Source: Climacteris rufus
Taxonomy: Eukaryota > Chordata > Aves > Passeriformes > Climacteridae
Reading direction: 5' to 3'
Assembly (NCBI GenBank): GCA_013398175.1
Contig: VZRZ01006456.1
Coordinates: 329,609-393,608 of the forward strand
Length of the DNA: 64,000 nucleotides
The notes beneath the pieces are model-generated. The model searched no databases and had not been told where the DNA came from. It worked only from the letters and a program-made list of their open reading frames with translations. Numbering within the stretch: position 1 is the stretch's first letter; each line of letters begins with the position of its first letter. Position numbers and translations under genes: made by a program. Shown here one piece after another: positions 1 through 10,600 of this stretch.

Positions 1-3000
1 GCCACTAGGAGGGGGTGGGAAGGAGGTGAGAACCAGTAGCTTTAGAGCTAACACAGCCATCTCTAACTCTTACTGCATCAATGCAGAAGAAAGAAAGAAA
101 AAGAAAAGAAACGCAGTCTTTGGCAATCTAGGGCTCCTAATCAGAACAACAGAACAATGAAGAGAGCAATTGCATTGCAAATTTATGTTCCATGCCCAGG
201 TTATGGAATGTAGTGCAATAGGGCACTGGGCAGCAACAAAACTGCATTCCTTACAAAGGGAACAGCTTGAACCTCATGATTTGTGCATGTGGGCAATACT
301 GAATGACCTTCATGCTTTCCAACATTCACTAGAAGGCAGATTTATTTGTAATCACGAGCCAGCTGTTTTGTTTTTGGGGACAAACATGTATTTGGAAGAG
401 CAAAGGTTTAAACTTCGTATTAAGTAGCAAATGCAGAAGCCAATATATGAGCTTTAAAAGATGAATTTGAAGACTGTACTCTAAAATCCAGTCTGGATAA
501 TATTAGAATCTGAGAGAACCCTGACAGAATGGTTGTTTGCTGCTCCTTTTTCTTTTTCCTTTGAGAGAGACATGTTCATAGCTCAGTTCCATTATAGAAC
601 AGCAGCCTCTCTAGCATGCACCTTATGTAAAAACATGTCCCGTTTCAACATAAGAGATCCAACACTCACAATGGACAAATAAAGTGATATTGCTCTTACT
701 GTAATGGACACAATACAAGACTATCTGTATTTTAACAAAAAACGACCATCAAAATGTTATTTTAAACAAGCATTGCCTGTCTCTTATTTGCACTTTTCTT
801 AGGTATGAAATAAATCACAGTTTGGACAAGGTGCCAACTGAACTGGACTGCAGTCCAACAGAGCAGGACCCTAGGACAGTATTATTAAAACAACCAGCAG
901 CTGGTTGCACTAAAACCATCCCCAGGACACAATTAACAGTAAATCCTGGGTTTTGTTTAATAAACCAAGGTGATAAACCATAGATTATCTAAAGCTTCCA
1001 CATCATAGTTTTTGCACTCCTGGAAATGAAGTTCTATCTTAGGTTTAAAGGAAGTCAGGAGACAACATTAAGCACAACTATTTCTGGATATGAAGAGACA
1101 TGAGGGAATGGGACAGGATTGATTATTGTTCCTGCACATCCAAAAATCACGACAATTACGAAGCACGTAGAAGCGCACAGTTCCTGATATTCCAAAACAA
1201 ATGGCAAGGAAAATCTTATTTACAAGCACGTGAGATGAAGCAGTAGACTTCTGATTCTCAACTTCCTATGAGTTGCTTTAAAGAATTTAATTGCTACCTC
1301 ACAACCTGACATGCCCCTTTCCCAGGTACCTACACAAAAAAAAGCCAGCTGCTGAATAGGAGAAAGTCAAATACTGAACACATAACAGATTTTAATACAA
1401 AATTGCCAACGGAAGCACACAAGGCTCTGAGACAATTCATAAACCCACACAGGTCTTTATATAAAGTTAATGGTTTGCTAGCCAAGTGCCAAGGTTCACA
1501 AAGCGGGTAATTTTGGTTTCTTTTTTAAAATCAGATTTGAACTTCGTGCATTTCTCCTAACAACACTTCACTAAAATCTCAGCAGCAACTAGATGGGCAG
1601 ATGATGTTTTACTTATAGATGTTCTCAAACACCTTATTAATAAAATAAGAGAGCCCAGGAAAGCCTCAGCCCTTCAGATAGCTTGCTGCTGCTGGGTCAG
1701 GCAGCATCACAGCAATCTGAGCATACTTGGATGAGTAACACTGAAAGGGGCTGAAAACCGCAGCAATCATGACAGAGACACTAAAGAAGCCCAGCAATCG
1801 CACACAGCTCCGAGGAAAGGAAAATCATTAAAAATCGCCTTGAGAAAACACAGTTATGATGCCATCACATACTGTCCAAAAGGCTACTTTTCCTTAAAGG
1901 GATTATCTATGATATTAATAACATGCATATAAATAAAGCATACGGGATATGCAAATATTAGCATAAGATCTTGGGCACCTTTAAGAATGAAACTTTAAGG
2001 CAAATATATTACAAAGTATTGGAACAGAACGACCAATATGTCAAAGGAAGCATGCCTAGTGTTAAAAAATAGTGATAATTAAAAAAACTGCCTTGTGACA
2101 TGAAAGACACAACAGTATATTGCGCTAAAAGAACATAATCTTTTGGAGATCTTAATATAAGCCACTGTCTTTCCTAGAGTACTTCAAACAGAAAATTCCT
2201 CTGAAGCTTATAATTCATGAAGAGACCGAAGTAGAGAAATGATGGGCTAGGAGGGCAGAAATACACTGAGTGTTCCACACGGATGCACTGAGGGGTGCTT
2301 TAGGCTAGCTCTCCCTCTCTCCTGGTGCACACATGAAGGAGACTCAAGGAACACATACGAGGTCGCTGCTTTCCCCAAAAGACTTCACCTCAGCTCTCCC
2401 ATCACGATAAACAGCAAGGAACACAAAGCGAGTGTTTAAGGAGCGTTTTCTGCGATGTCCAAAAAACCGCGAGCAGACTGGGGGCTAAACCAAGGAGGGG
2501 AGCGTGGGGACTGCGGGGCTCGTGTGCCTCTCCTCGGCTGCACCGCGGAACAATTTCAGCCGGAGGGAAAGGAGCGCACAGGCTGGGGCAAAGCTGGTTA
2601 CAAAGACAAGCTTGAGGCTAGGGTATGATATCAAGGGTCCTTAAGAGGTGGGAAGTGATGTCTGAGGTGAAGACGAAATGTTTAAAAGAGAGAGTAAATA
2701 GCACAAATAAACGGTCTTTATAAAGGGTCCACGGAGGCTGCTAGAGCAGAAGCCCATGGGCTTGAGGGTGCAGGGTGCTCTGGGTGCGTGGGAGGGAAAG
2801 AGCAGGAAATGTGCAGAAGGAAGGTGCAGGGCACAGCCTGGAGGACGGGAGGGGAGGACAGGTGAACCGGCTGAGGAAAGGTTCGGGGCAGGTTGAGGCG
2901 CAGCGCGTTAGCAGCTGCAGGGCAAGGCAGGGGGGCTCGGCAGGGGCAGGGCTGGAGCTGCCGGCGGAGGGGAGAGAAGCGGGGATGAGCAGGGCACGGC

Positions 3001-3022
3001 GGCGGGGAAGGGGGGCCGGTAC
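1..3022 (-). other. HS6ST1: HS6ST1 intron 1 (5' portion, runs off left edge)
   Basis: On the minus strand this follows the splice donor that closes HS6ST1 exon 1, so it is the start of intron 1. In vertebrates HS6ST1 has a long first intron and a second exon carrying the rest of the enzyme; that exon is not in the window. Positions 1-2440 are AT-rich and CpG-poor, with a short purine tract (85-111). No open frame here resembles a known protein. From about 2440 towards the exon the GC and CpG content rises as part of the promoter CpG island. Frames read straight through the donor into this region, for example the 210-codon frame ending at 2908, are intron read-through and not protein. No acceptor site or alternative exon could be supported. 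Confidence 0.85.
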
Positions 3023-3028
3023 CTGGGC
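3017..3028 (-). other. HS6ST1: Splice donor of HS6ST1 exon 1
   Basis: Read on the minus strand the junction is CAG|GTACCG, with the last exon base at 3023 and the intronic GT at 3022-3021. The exon side and GTA fit the consensus; position +5 is C instead of G, which weakens the site slightly. The phase (two bases of an Arg codon left over) is the one expected if exon 2 resumes with the conserved KFYYITLLRDP segment of the family. Protein similarity to HS6ST1 stops exactly here, which is the main support for the boundary. Confidence 0.9.
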
Positions 3029-3540
3029 GTCTTGGCCGCGGCGCTCTCCCGGCGGTCCAGCACGCCGGGCACGCAGTTGGTGAGCTCGGTCCAGTCGGCG
3101 TGCAGCCCGCAGCTCCAGCCCGTGGAGAAGCGCGAGAAGAGCCAGGTCTCCCGGCGGTTCGGGCGGTAGCAGGTGCACTTCTTCTGCCCGGGCCGGCAGT
3201 CGCAGGGCACCTCCAGCCGCACGTTCTGCACCAGGTGGCGGCCGAAGGTGGTGCCGCCGGTCTTCTGGATGTGCAGAAAGACGATCACGTCCTCGCCCTT
3301 CATGTCGAAGGCGAGCTCCCGCTCCAGCTCCCGCACGGGGAAGTAGTACTTCTTCACGTAGTGCGGGTCCGGCGTGGGAAAGAGGTCCAGCTCCTCCGAG
3401 TAGGAGCGGCCGCTGGGGGAACCCAGGCTCAGCCCCGGCCCCACGTACTGGTACAGGATAAGCATGAAGCACACCGAGACGGCCACGATCAGCAAGAACT
3501 TGCTGGTCCTCTCAACCATGGTCCTTCCCGCACGCTTCAT
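3023..3540 (-). CDS. HS6ST1: Heparan-sulfate 6-O-sulfotransferase 1, first coding exon (partial CDS)
   Basis: HS6ST1 is a Golgi type II membrane enzyme that moves sulfate from PAPS to the 6-O position of glucosamine in heparan sulfate, tuning FGF and other heparan-sulfate-dependent signalling. This exon gives 172 full codons plus two bases of a split Arg codon (AG|G). Visible in order: a short basic N-terminus, one hydrophobic signal anchor (about residues 15-33), a stem, the motif HIQKTGGTTFG (90-100) that forms the 5'-phosphosulfate-binding loop, a Cys-rich stretch (C113, C115, C122, C124), and GLHADWTEL (145-153), whose His147 I infer to be the catalytic base by family analogy. The N-terminal MVER and the whole 80-165 region match HS6ST1 closely; HS6ST2 and HS6ST3 differ at the N-terminus. 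An in-frame TGA at 3544-3546 sits two codons before Met1, so the protein cannot extend further. Met8 (ATG at 3519-3517) has a strong context (ACC before, G after), whereas Met1 has a weak one, so Met8 may be the main start. The remaining roughly 235-240 residues lie in exon 2, outside the window. Confidence 0.96.
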
Positions 3541-3700
3541 GTGTCACCATCTCCCGGGGCTGCCAGCGCTGGGCAGACTGCGGCGGTGCCGGGGGGTGGG
3601 CGGCGGAGCTCCGGCGCCTGTGCCAGCCGCCTCCCCCCGCTGCTCCCCGGAGAAGAGCCTTCCCCGGGGGGCGGCGGGCCGCTCCCTGGGTCGCCTCGGC

Positions 3701-4215
3701 NNNNNNNNNNNNNNNNNNNNNNNNNNNNNNNNNNNNNNNNNNNNNNNNNNNNNNNNNNNNNNNNNNNNNNNNNNNNNNNNNNNNNNNNNNNNNNNNNNNN
3801 NNNNNNNNNNNNNNNNNNNNNNNNNNNNNNNNNNNNNNNNNNNNNNNNNNNNNNNNNNNNNNNNNNNNNNNNNNNNNNNNNNNNNNNNNNNNNNNNNNNN
3901 NNNNNNNNNNNNNNNNNNNNNNNNNNNNNNNNNNNNNNNNNNNNNNNNNNNNNNNNNNNNNNNNNNNNNNNNNNNNNNNNNNNNNNNNNNNNNNNNNNNN
4001 NNNNNNNNNNNNNNNNNNNNNNNNNNNNNNNNNNNNNNNNNNNNNNNNNNNNNNNNNNNNNNNNNNNNNNNNNNNNNNNNNNNNNNNNNNNNNNNNNNNN
4101 NNNNNNNNNNNNNNNNNNNNNNNNNNNNNNNNNNNNNNNNNNNNNNNNNNNNNNNNNNNNNNNNNNNNNNNNNNNNNNNNNNNNNNNNNNNNNNNNNNNN
4201 NNNNNNNNNNNNNNN
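3701..4215. other. Assembly gap (515 N) in the HS6ST1 promoter or 5' UTR
   Basis: An unbroken run of N inside the most GC-rich part of the CpG island. Loss of very GC-rich promoter sequence is a common failure in short-read bird assemblies. The gap length may be an estimate. It probably hides part of the 5' UTR and the core promoter. Confidence 0.98.
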
Positions 4216-4643
4216 GGCTCCGCCCGCAGCCCCCCACGCCAACGCGCTCCGCTCGCCGCCGCTCCTCGGGCTCCCGCCGAAATCACCGGCACTGCAGACC
4301 TAGGTGGGCTGCGCCTCCCCGAAGCACTCGGCTCGTAGTGCTTCCTTTATGTGCCGCCTTAAAATTAATCCCGAAAAGCGGAGCTCGGCGCTTCTCGGGG
4401 GCTGGCTAGATTTCCACTCCGCTTTTGAAACAACAGTGTCGGTGACGAGGAAATTTGCATGGGAATGGGAGCGGGTCTTCCCACATGTGTCTGGTCCCGC
4501 TGCGGCCGCCACATGGGCCACCGCAAGCCTCTGGTTGCAGTGTCGCAACTGGATGCAACAGGAACATGCTCTGGCCACACAGAGGGTGATGGTGGCTGTG
4601 AGCAGCGAGAAGCCTGGGCACACCATCAGCCACAGAATGTGTA

Positions 4644-4659
4644 AATAATAATAATAATA
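4644..4659. repeat. (AAT)n simple repeat
   Basis: A short run of about five AAT units lies just upstream (in the minus-strand sense) of the GC-rich core. It is too short to be of much use as a marker. Confidence 0.8.
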
Positions 4660-4683
4660 CTAGCTGAAGGAAAAAACAACAGA

Positions 4684-4695
4684 GGTATTTATAGC
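4684..4695 (-). promoter_or_regulatory. TATA-like box in the distal HS6ST1 promoter
   Basis: The minus strand reads GCTATAAATACC, a good TATA match, inside the CpG island and pointing towards HS6ST1. It lies about 1.15 kb upstream of the start codon, so using it would imply a long 5' UTR or an extra upstream exon. Chance occurrence is quite possible. Confidence 0.25.
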
Positions 4696-7600
4696 AAACT
4701 TTCCCCGCGAAATTCTTTGAGCTGCTCGGCCAGCGGACTCCATCCCGCAGCGGGGTGCTGCGGGGTTGGTTTGCGGTGCCAGGCTCCGAACGGAGCGGAG
4801 CTTTGGGGGCGCCAGGAAGCGCCGGGCAGGAGCGGCTTCCCCGAGCCCCCGGGCAGGGCAGCGCTCGCCGGGAGCTGCTCTGCGGGGCTCCGGAGCCGCC
4901 GAGCCCGGGCGCGGTGCTCGCAGCCGGCCTTCTCCTGCCCCGAGCCGCGTCCTGCCGCTGCTCTGCCGGCCCCAGAGTCCCCGGGGGTCACTGCCCGCCC
5001 GCCCGCGCCCAGCCGAGCCCCGAAATCAGCCTGTGCTGCCTCTCTGCTGGCTGTGAGCAGGGGATGAAGCGGCCCCATGGCAAAGAGTGAGGCTCAGGGT
5101 GGCGGCAGTCCTGCTGCCTCCTCATCGAGACATCACTTCTTGTCTGTGCAGAATAAATTCTGTGAGCAATTGTTACTTTCTAGCCGAGAAGCTCTGACTG
5201 AAATGCCCTGTTCTCCTGTAATTGCTGCTGCCGCAGAAAGTTTCCTTAAGTTTCTGGCGCTTTTTAAAGCAGAAGTTACAAACAGATTTTAGCACTCCAG
5301 CGCTGAAATATTCCATGAAGTTACATTTTTTAATCCCGGTTGTGCCTTATGTAAATATAAAGGAATTCATGCAGATGGGTCATTGTTAAACACTGGGTCA
5401 AATTTATAAGGGCCGAGGAGGAAATGAGATCCTGGATTTTCATTTGAACATCCTGACTGATAAATCTGCTAGATTTTGAGACGGCTGCATTACTCACAAG
5501 TTATGGAACCCCAGTGAGTTGTGCAGTTCTTCCCAAACAAGTAACAATAAAATGTTTATAGCACCCAAAAGCATCGTATGTTGTGTTCAAACCATTTATT
5601 GTTTGATATTTTCCTCTTAAAAGTCTGCTTCTGATTCTCCTCTTCTCATGTAGGTTAGTTACTCCAGAAACAATTATGTCATTCTTATGCACAAACTTCA
5701 GCTACATTGAGAAGCATAGTATAAACCTAATTTACAGGTTTGAAATTTATATTATGATTTAGAAAATACGGGCATATACATGAAGTTTACACACATGGTT
5801 GCACTATACACTGCAGCATAAAAAACAACAGATTTTTTGATTGCAATGTGTTTACTTACAGCTCTAAACATGTAAGTATTTAGAAATGCCAGAACTGTGG
5901 AGAAATCGGCCATTAAATTGTTTCCAGTTACATGAGCTATTGTTAATGGATTGTTTTAAACTGTGAGGTATAAAATATTTTGGCCCTTTGCATTAGTTAT
6001 ACAGATGGAGATATTTCGTTAGAGATTTATATTTGTGGTTAGTCTAGTGCCTGTTAGTTTGTGAAAGAACATGCTAAAATACAATCTATGTAAGATAAAC
6101 AGGCCACAGAGGAAAAGACAGAGTTATGGCTGAAAATGTGCTGTTTTCTTTACTGCAGCACCTTCCTCTAAAAGTGGGGGCCGGGGAATATGCTGGGAGC
6201 ATAGGGAAGGCCTTTACCCTTCTGATTTATGCTTACCTACACAAGTACCTGACATCCTGCCTAGGAGACACTGCAAAACCAAGGCTCTGGGGTCAATGCC
6301 TCTATTTTTATGAAATATTTTGGAATTTTCCCCTGATTATTCTATATGCTGTTCTGAAATGCTGGTATTTCAAAGGTGCTTACAGGTGTGACTGACCTGA
6401 AATGATCACTTAAAGCAAATACTTAAATCAATCTCTATTTATACTCAAAATTCCACTGAAGACAAGGATAGAGTAGTTCTTCACTGCATGGGGAGTTAAA
6501 CATCAAGTACTGCATCAGTGCTAGTTTAGACCAGCATGTTTCTCAGACAGAAGATCCAAGTAGAGTTAAAATGATGAGATCTACGCTTTCCCTGGCCCTT
6601 CCATTGGAAACAACAGTGTAAAGAGATGAGAAATCTGAAAAATACAAGTTGTTATTGCTACATTCTGTTACCTACTGTAACTGCCTGTTTATTCTCTGAG
6701 TTTACCTACACTGTGCATTTAGCCATTATCCATCTTTCCAAGTTGAATCTTCCACTCTCAGGCCAGTCCTCCCCAGGCTTTCCTGTGTCTTATCTGGGAT
6801 TCACCACCCTGGGTGTGACTGGCTCTGTTTCCTGTGAAGCAGTGGAACTGACAATCTGCAATCATCGAGATGCCTGAAATCTAAATATTTGTGTAGAAAG
6901 CATTTTAGAGGGGAAAGAAAAAAAAAAAGGTTGTATTTTTATCTCTAACGTGTGGACTAGAGGAGGTGCATTTCAGATTTCCTCTCCACATTCTTCTAGG
7001 CAAATTGGAGCAGAAGACCCCTCCCACAGACCACTGAAAAAGTTCTCTGACATTTTAGTGTCTGTCTAATCCTCTGCATCCTTCCACTCCACATCTGTGT
7101 CAGCCTGAATAGAACTCTCTTTACAAGCAAACTGAAAGATTATGTGTGACTGGAATCCAGTCGATCTAGGAGGATAAGCTGCACTGATTTTTGGTGATTT
7201 TCGCATGACTAAGTTCCTTCGGATATATTTGAAAGGCCTATTGTTTTTGTACACTCTCTAACACTAATCTGTGTTTGTGAAGGATCTAACTTTGAATTCT
7301 CACTGCAAAATAATTCAGACTGAGGTCAGGCTTATGCTAAGTTACCTAAGTTTGGTCTACACTCAGCCACTTTCCTAGTCAAGAGAAAACTTAGACAGGT
7401 AAGCCAGCACTCATGATTTATTTATGGTAAGACATTGTTAGGATTCAGGTACAAGGATTAGAGATCTTCTTACAGATAACAAGAATTTTGCAAAAGCAGT
7501 GGAAAAATATTTTATCATTGCTGGTTGCTGGCTACAGGATGCCTAAATACCTTAAATCTCCTAAAATATTCTGCTTTATATCCTACAGGGGCTATGCCAT

Positions 7601-10600
7601 CCCTACAGAGCAGCACAGAACAGTGGCTTTGGTTTGGCTTGCAGTAAGGTGTGCCATGACAAAGCCATGCTGGTGGTGCACATAGCAGTGTGCAGTACTC
7701 TGGGCTCACCTGGGGCTCCTGAGAGCCTTGCTTTGGTCCCCAGCTTGTCCCCTCCCTGCTCTTGCCAAGCAGTGGCAGAATTTAGGCAGCAGGGCTGAGC
7801 CTCCAGCCAGCTCAGCCTGCATCCACAGTTCCCAGCAGGGAGAGAAGGAGAACTTGGGCTGAGCTCTTAGACCTGGCTGGTGGGATGGGTCTCCAGCTCG
7901 GGTGGAAGTGACTGACACGTGCCTGAGCTCCAAGTGCAGTCAGAAGTCAGATGAGGAGCAAGATGTGAGTTAATACTGAAGTGAGGACAGACTCTGATGT
8001 AGTGAGAGTATGGCTTATGACAGGAAACCTCCCATGAGAAAACAACAGCAGTAGACATGTAAACCACACACCACCTCTGCCACCAAAACCTCAATGAAAT
8101 ACTTATCTCGAAGCTTAATAAATAAATAGTAGCTTTATTAGGCAAGGGAAATCTAAAGGCTTCTTGACTCAGAAGATACAATAGTTTGTTGGGAACTAGT
8201 GCTTAGTTAGCCAAAGCATTACAAAAAATCCTCTTTAAACACTTGCAAACCCCAAGAAATATCTCAATAAATCTATTACTTTTGAACAAAGTTCTACTCA
8301 CCACTGAGAAGAAAGTGTGTATTTACTTTGTTTCTGGAGGATAAACTCCCAGTTACCCCAAAGAGGCTGAAACAAACCACTTGTACCCCAATCTAGCTGT
8401 TTGGGTTTTTTTACCCATCTCCTTTAGGAAGAGTGGGCATGTGATACTCGTTTTCTTTGCTGATGTGTGTGTGTGTACACAAAATACTTGTGTATATTTG
8501 TGAGGACTCACAAATCACAGACTGTAGCCCTTGGCCTGTAATATCAACACTATAGCAAAGTGTGGAACTCTTGCTTTGCTACTCTAAACTGGTTTTGCTT
8601 GTCCACTGCAGCTGCAGCATCAGTGGCAGTTGCCAGCCATGCACATTTGCACAGAGTGGCAGCACTCACACATCATTTTCCTATGATACTTGTACTCCTA
8701 GTTGGAAACCTTTAGCAGTTTGTAAACCCTGGTTTAAATACTCTATGGCTTCAGTACTAGTTCTGTAGGTTAGCCACAAACCCACTGAGCTCTCAGCCAG
8801 CAAGGTGATTGCTGAGTACAGAATGGTTGCATTTAATTCAAGAAAGCAGGTACTGAATGATGCCAAAGTCTATCAGACTCAGCAAACCTGGCTCTGATTT
8901 CAGGCTCTTGCACTGCTTTTGGGGGCCACTGGAAGTGTCTGCTTGAAAGGTACCAAAGTCAGTCTTAGGAACCCTGGCAGAAACCAGAACAGTGAAGGCA
9001 CTAATAGCTGTCCTAAATGAAGGAAAGTCTAACTTCAACAGCTACAGAGGTCAAATCTGAGATTTTGAACCACCTTCACAGACTGTGCATTTATGATATA
9101 ATCCTGCTCCCTCTTCTCATGGGGATGCTGTGGGCCTGTGACTTAGGAGCTCAGCTTATGCCTGGTAAGACAGAGCTGGTTACCTAATAATTGTATTTTC
9201 TCTCTTGCAAAGGGAAGATGATTGAAACAGACCCAGTGCAAAAGCCTCCATGTGCAGATCAGTGCTCTGAGACCTTCTGTGATAAGCAGCAGTTGAACTT
9301 CTCAAAGCCACAAATACACATTGCCATGTAGTGACTGCGGATGCCAGACTTGAATGTGTGACATTGGAAAGACCTTAACTGATCCCTCAAACAGATGCCT
9401 ACAAGTTTCAGCAGGAAGCTGGGACTGCAGCTGAAACAGATACAGTTTCTAAGGTATTAATCCTTGTAAGGAAGGAGTTTGTGGGCCCACAGAGGAGGCA
9501 CAAGGTGCCAGCTGTTCCCCATTCAAACTCTTTTTATTCCTGCTTGTACCACAACAGCTGCAAGATGATGCTGTCTGGACTTGAGGGAAAGGACAGGCCT
9601 ATTTGGTGGTGCCATATTATTAGCATTATTGCCCATTCATTCATGGGTATTAAATAAACATAAGGAGAGCTTGGGTTCTACAAGATTTCACTTTCCCCTG
9701 ACTCTGTCCTGCAGCAGCTGTCCACTGTGACATGCCTGTTAGCAGGGAACCAGGGTAACCCTTTCAGGTCTGCTCTGTAAAACCCCCAGACACAAATCCT
9801 TGGCTCCTGGGGACATTGTGTGACATCTTCAGAAACACCACCACGGTCTCAGCCTGGAAGGCAGGCAGTGCAGCCAGCAAGGCTGTTGGCTCTCTCCACG
9901 TGTGTGACTTGTATCTGGACAGTCAGGAAATAATTTCTGTATGAACAGCTTAATAACTTTCTGCAGTGATTTGCAGCTGAAGACTGGCTTGTGGCCAAGC
10001 TAGCTGTCCCGTTTTTTTTTGTATCATACATATTAATCTAAATATTATTGGGAATAGAATTGTTTTATCTTTATGCTCTTCAGTAAATGCTGCAATGCAC
10101 TAGGAAGATCCTTGTCTCTTTGCCATTGGGACTTACATAAATAGATAGATGTCCTGTTAACACATGCACTGCTTCTTAATGTTTTATACCATCATTTCCT
10201 TGATCTTTGTAAAAAAAATTGTTGTAAAAAAATTTCAGTTTGCAAATTGCATTCTGAATCGTATGGGCTTACAGGATTTTGACTTGAGATCTCTGTGTGA
10301 TCCTCCAGGAAAAAGAAAATCAACACCAAAACATAATTAGAACAGGCGTTCATCCTTCCTTGCTGATGTTTTAACATAAGTAGTGAACAGAAAAAGCAGG
10401 GATGCTAAAGTTCACGAGAACAGAGATGCACACACAAAAGTGACTAATCACTTTCCCATTTAATCCTCAAATTAAGAAGTTATGTAATGAAGTGAATAAG
10501 CTGAAAGCTATAAAATAAACTGGCTGTATAGCAATTATGCTTAGAGATGTGCAGTTAAACTGAAAATGTGCACAATTCAGTTTTTAGAAGGCTTTTAGAC

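Larger units (their letters stand above)
2440..5070 (-). promoter_or_regulatory. HS6ST1: CpG island promoter and 5' UTR region of HS6ST1
   Basis: GC and CpG density jump here against AT-rich, CpG-depleted flanks. The island covers the end of intron 1, exon 1, the 5' UTR (3541 upward) and sequence to about 5070. GC-box-like stretches (CCGCCC) lie at about 4220-4228 and 4995-5006. The true transcription start probably lies in 3541-4600, but 3701-4215 is unsequenced, so it cannot be placed. Long open frames on both strands in this interval reflect low stop-codon frequency in GC-rich DNA and are not annotated as genes. A CpG-island promoter is typical of a widely expressed Golgi enzyme. Confidence 0.85.

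Noticed and set aside
2741..3472. A 243-codon minus-strand frame overlapping HS6ST1 exon 1
   Set aside because: It is an alternate-frame shadow of the HS6ST1 coding exon, rich in Arg, Ala and Pro from GC-rich codons.
3100..4338. A 412-codon plus-strand frame
   Set aside because: It is antisense to HS6ST1 exon 1 and extends only because the N gap is read as open.
4300..5090. Several overlapping open frames of 60-130 codons on both strands
   Set aside because: They lie in the CpG island where stop codons are rare. They overlap in several frames and none resembles a known protein.
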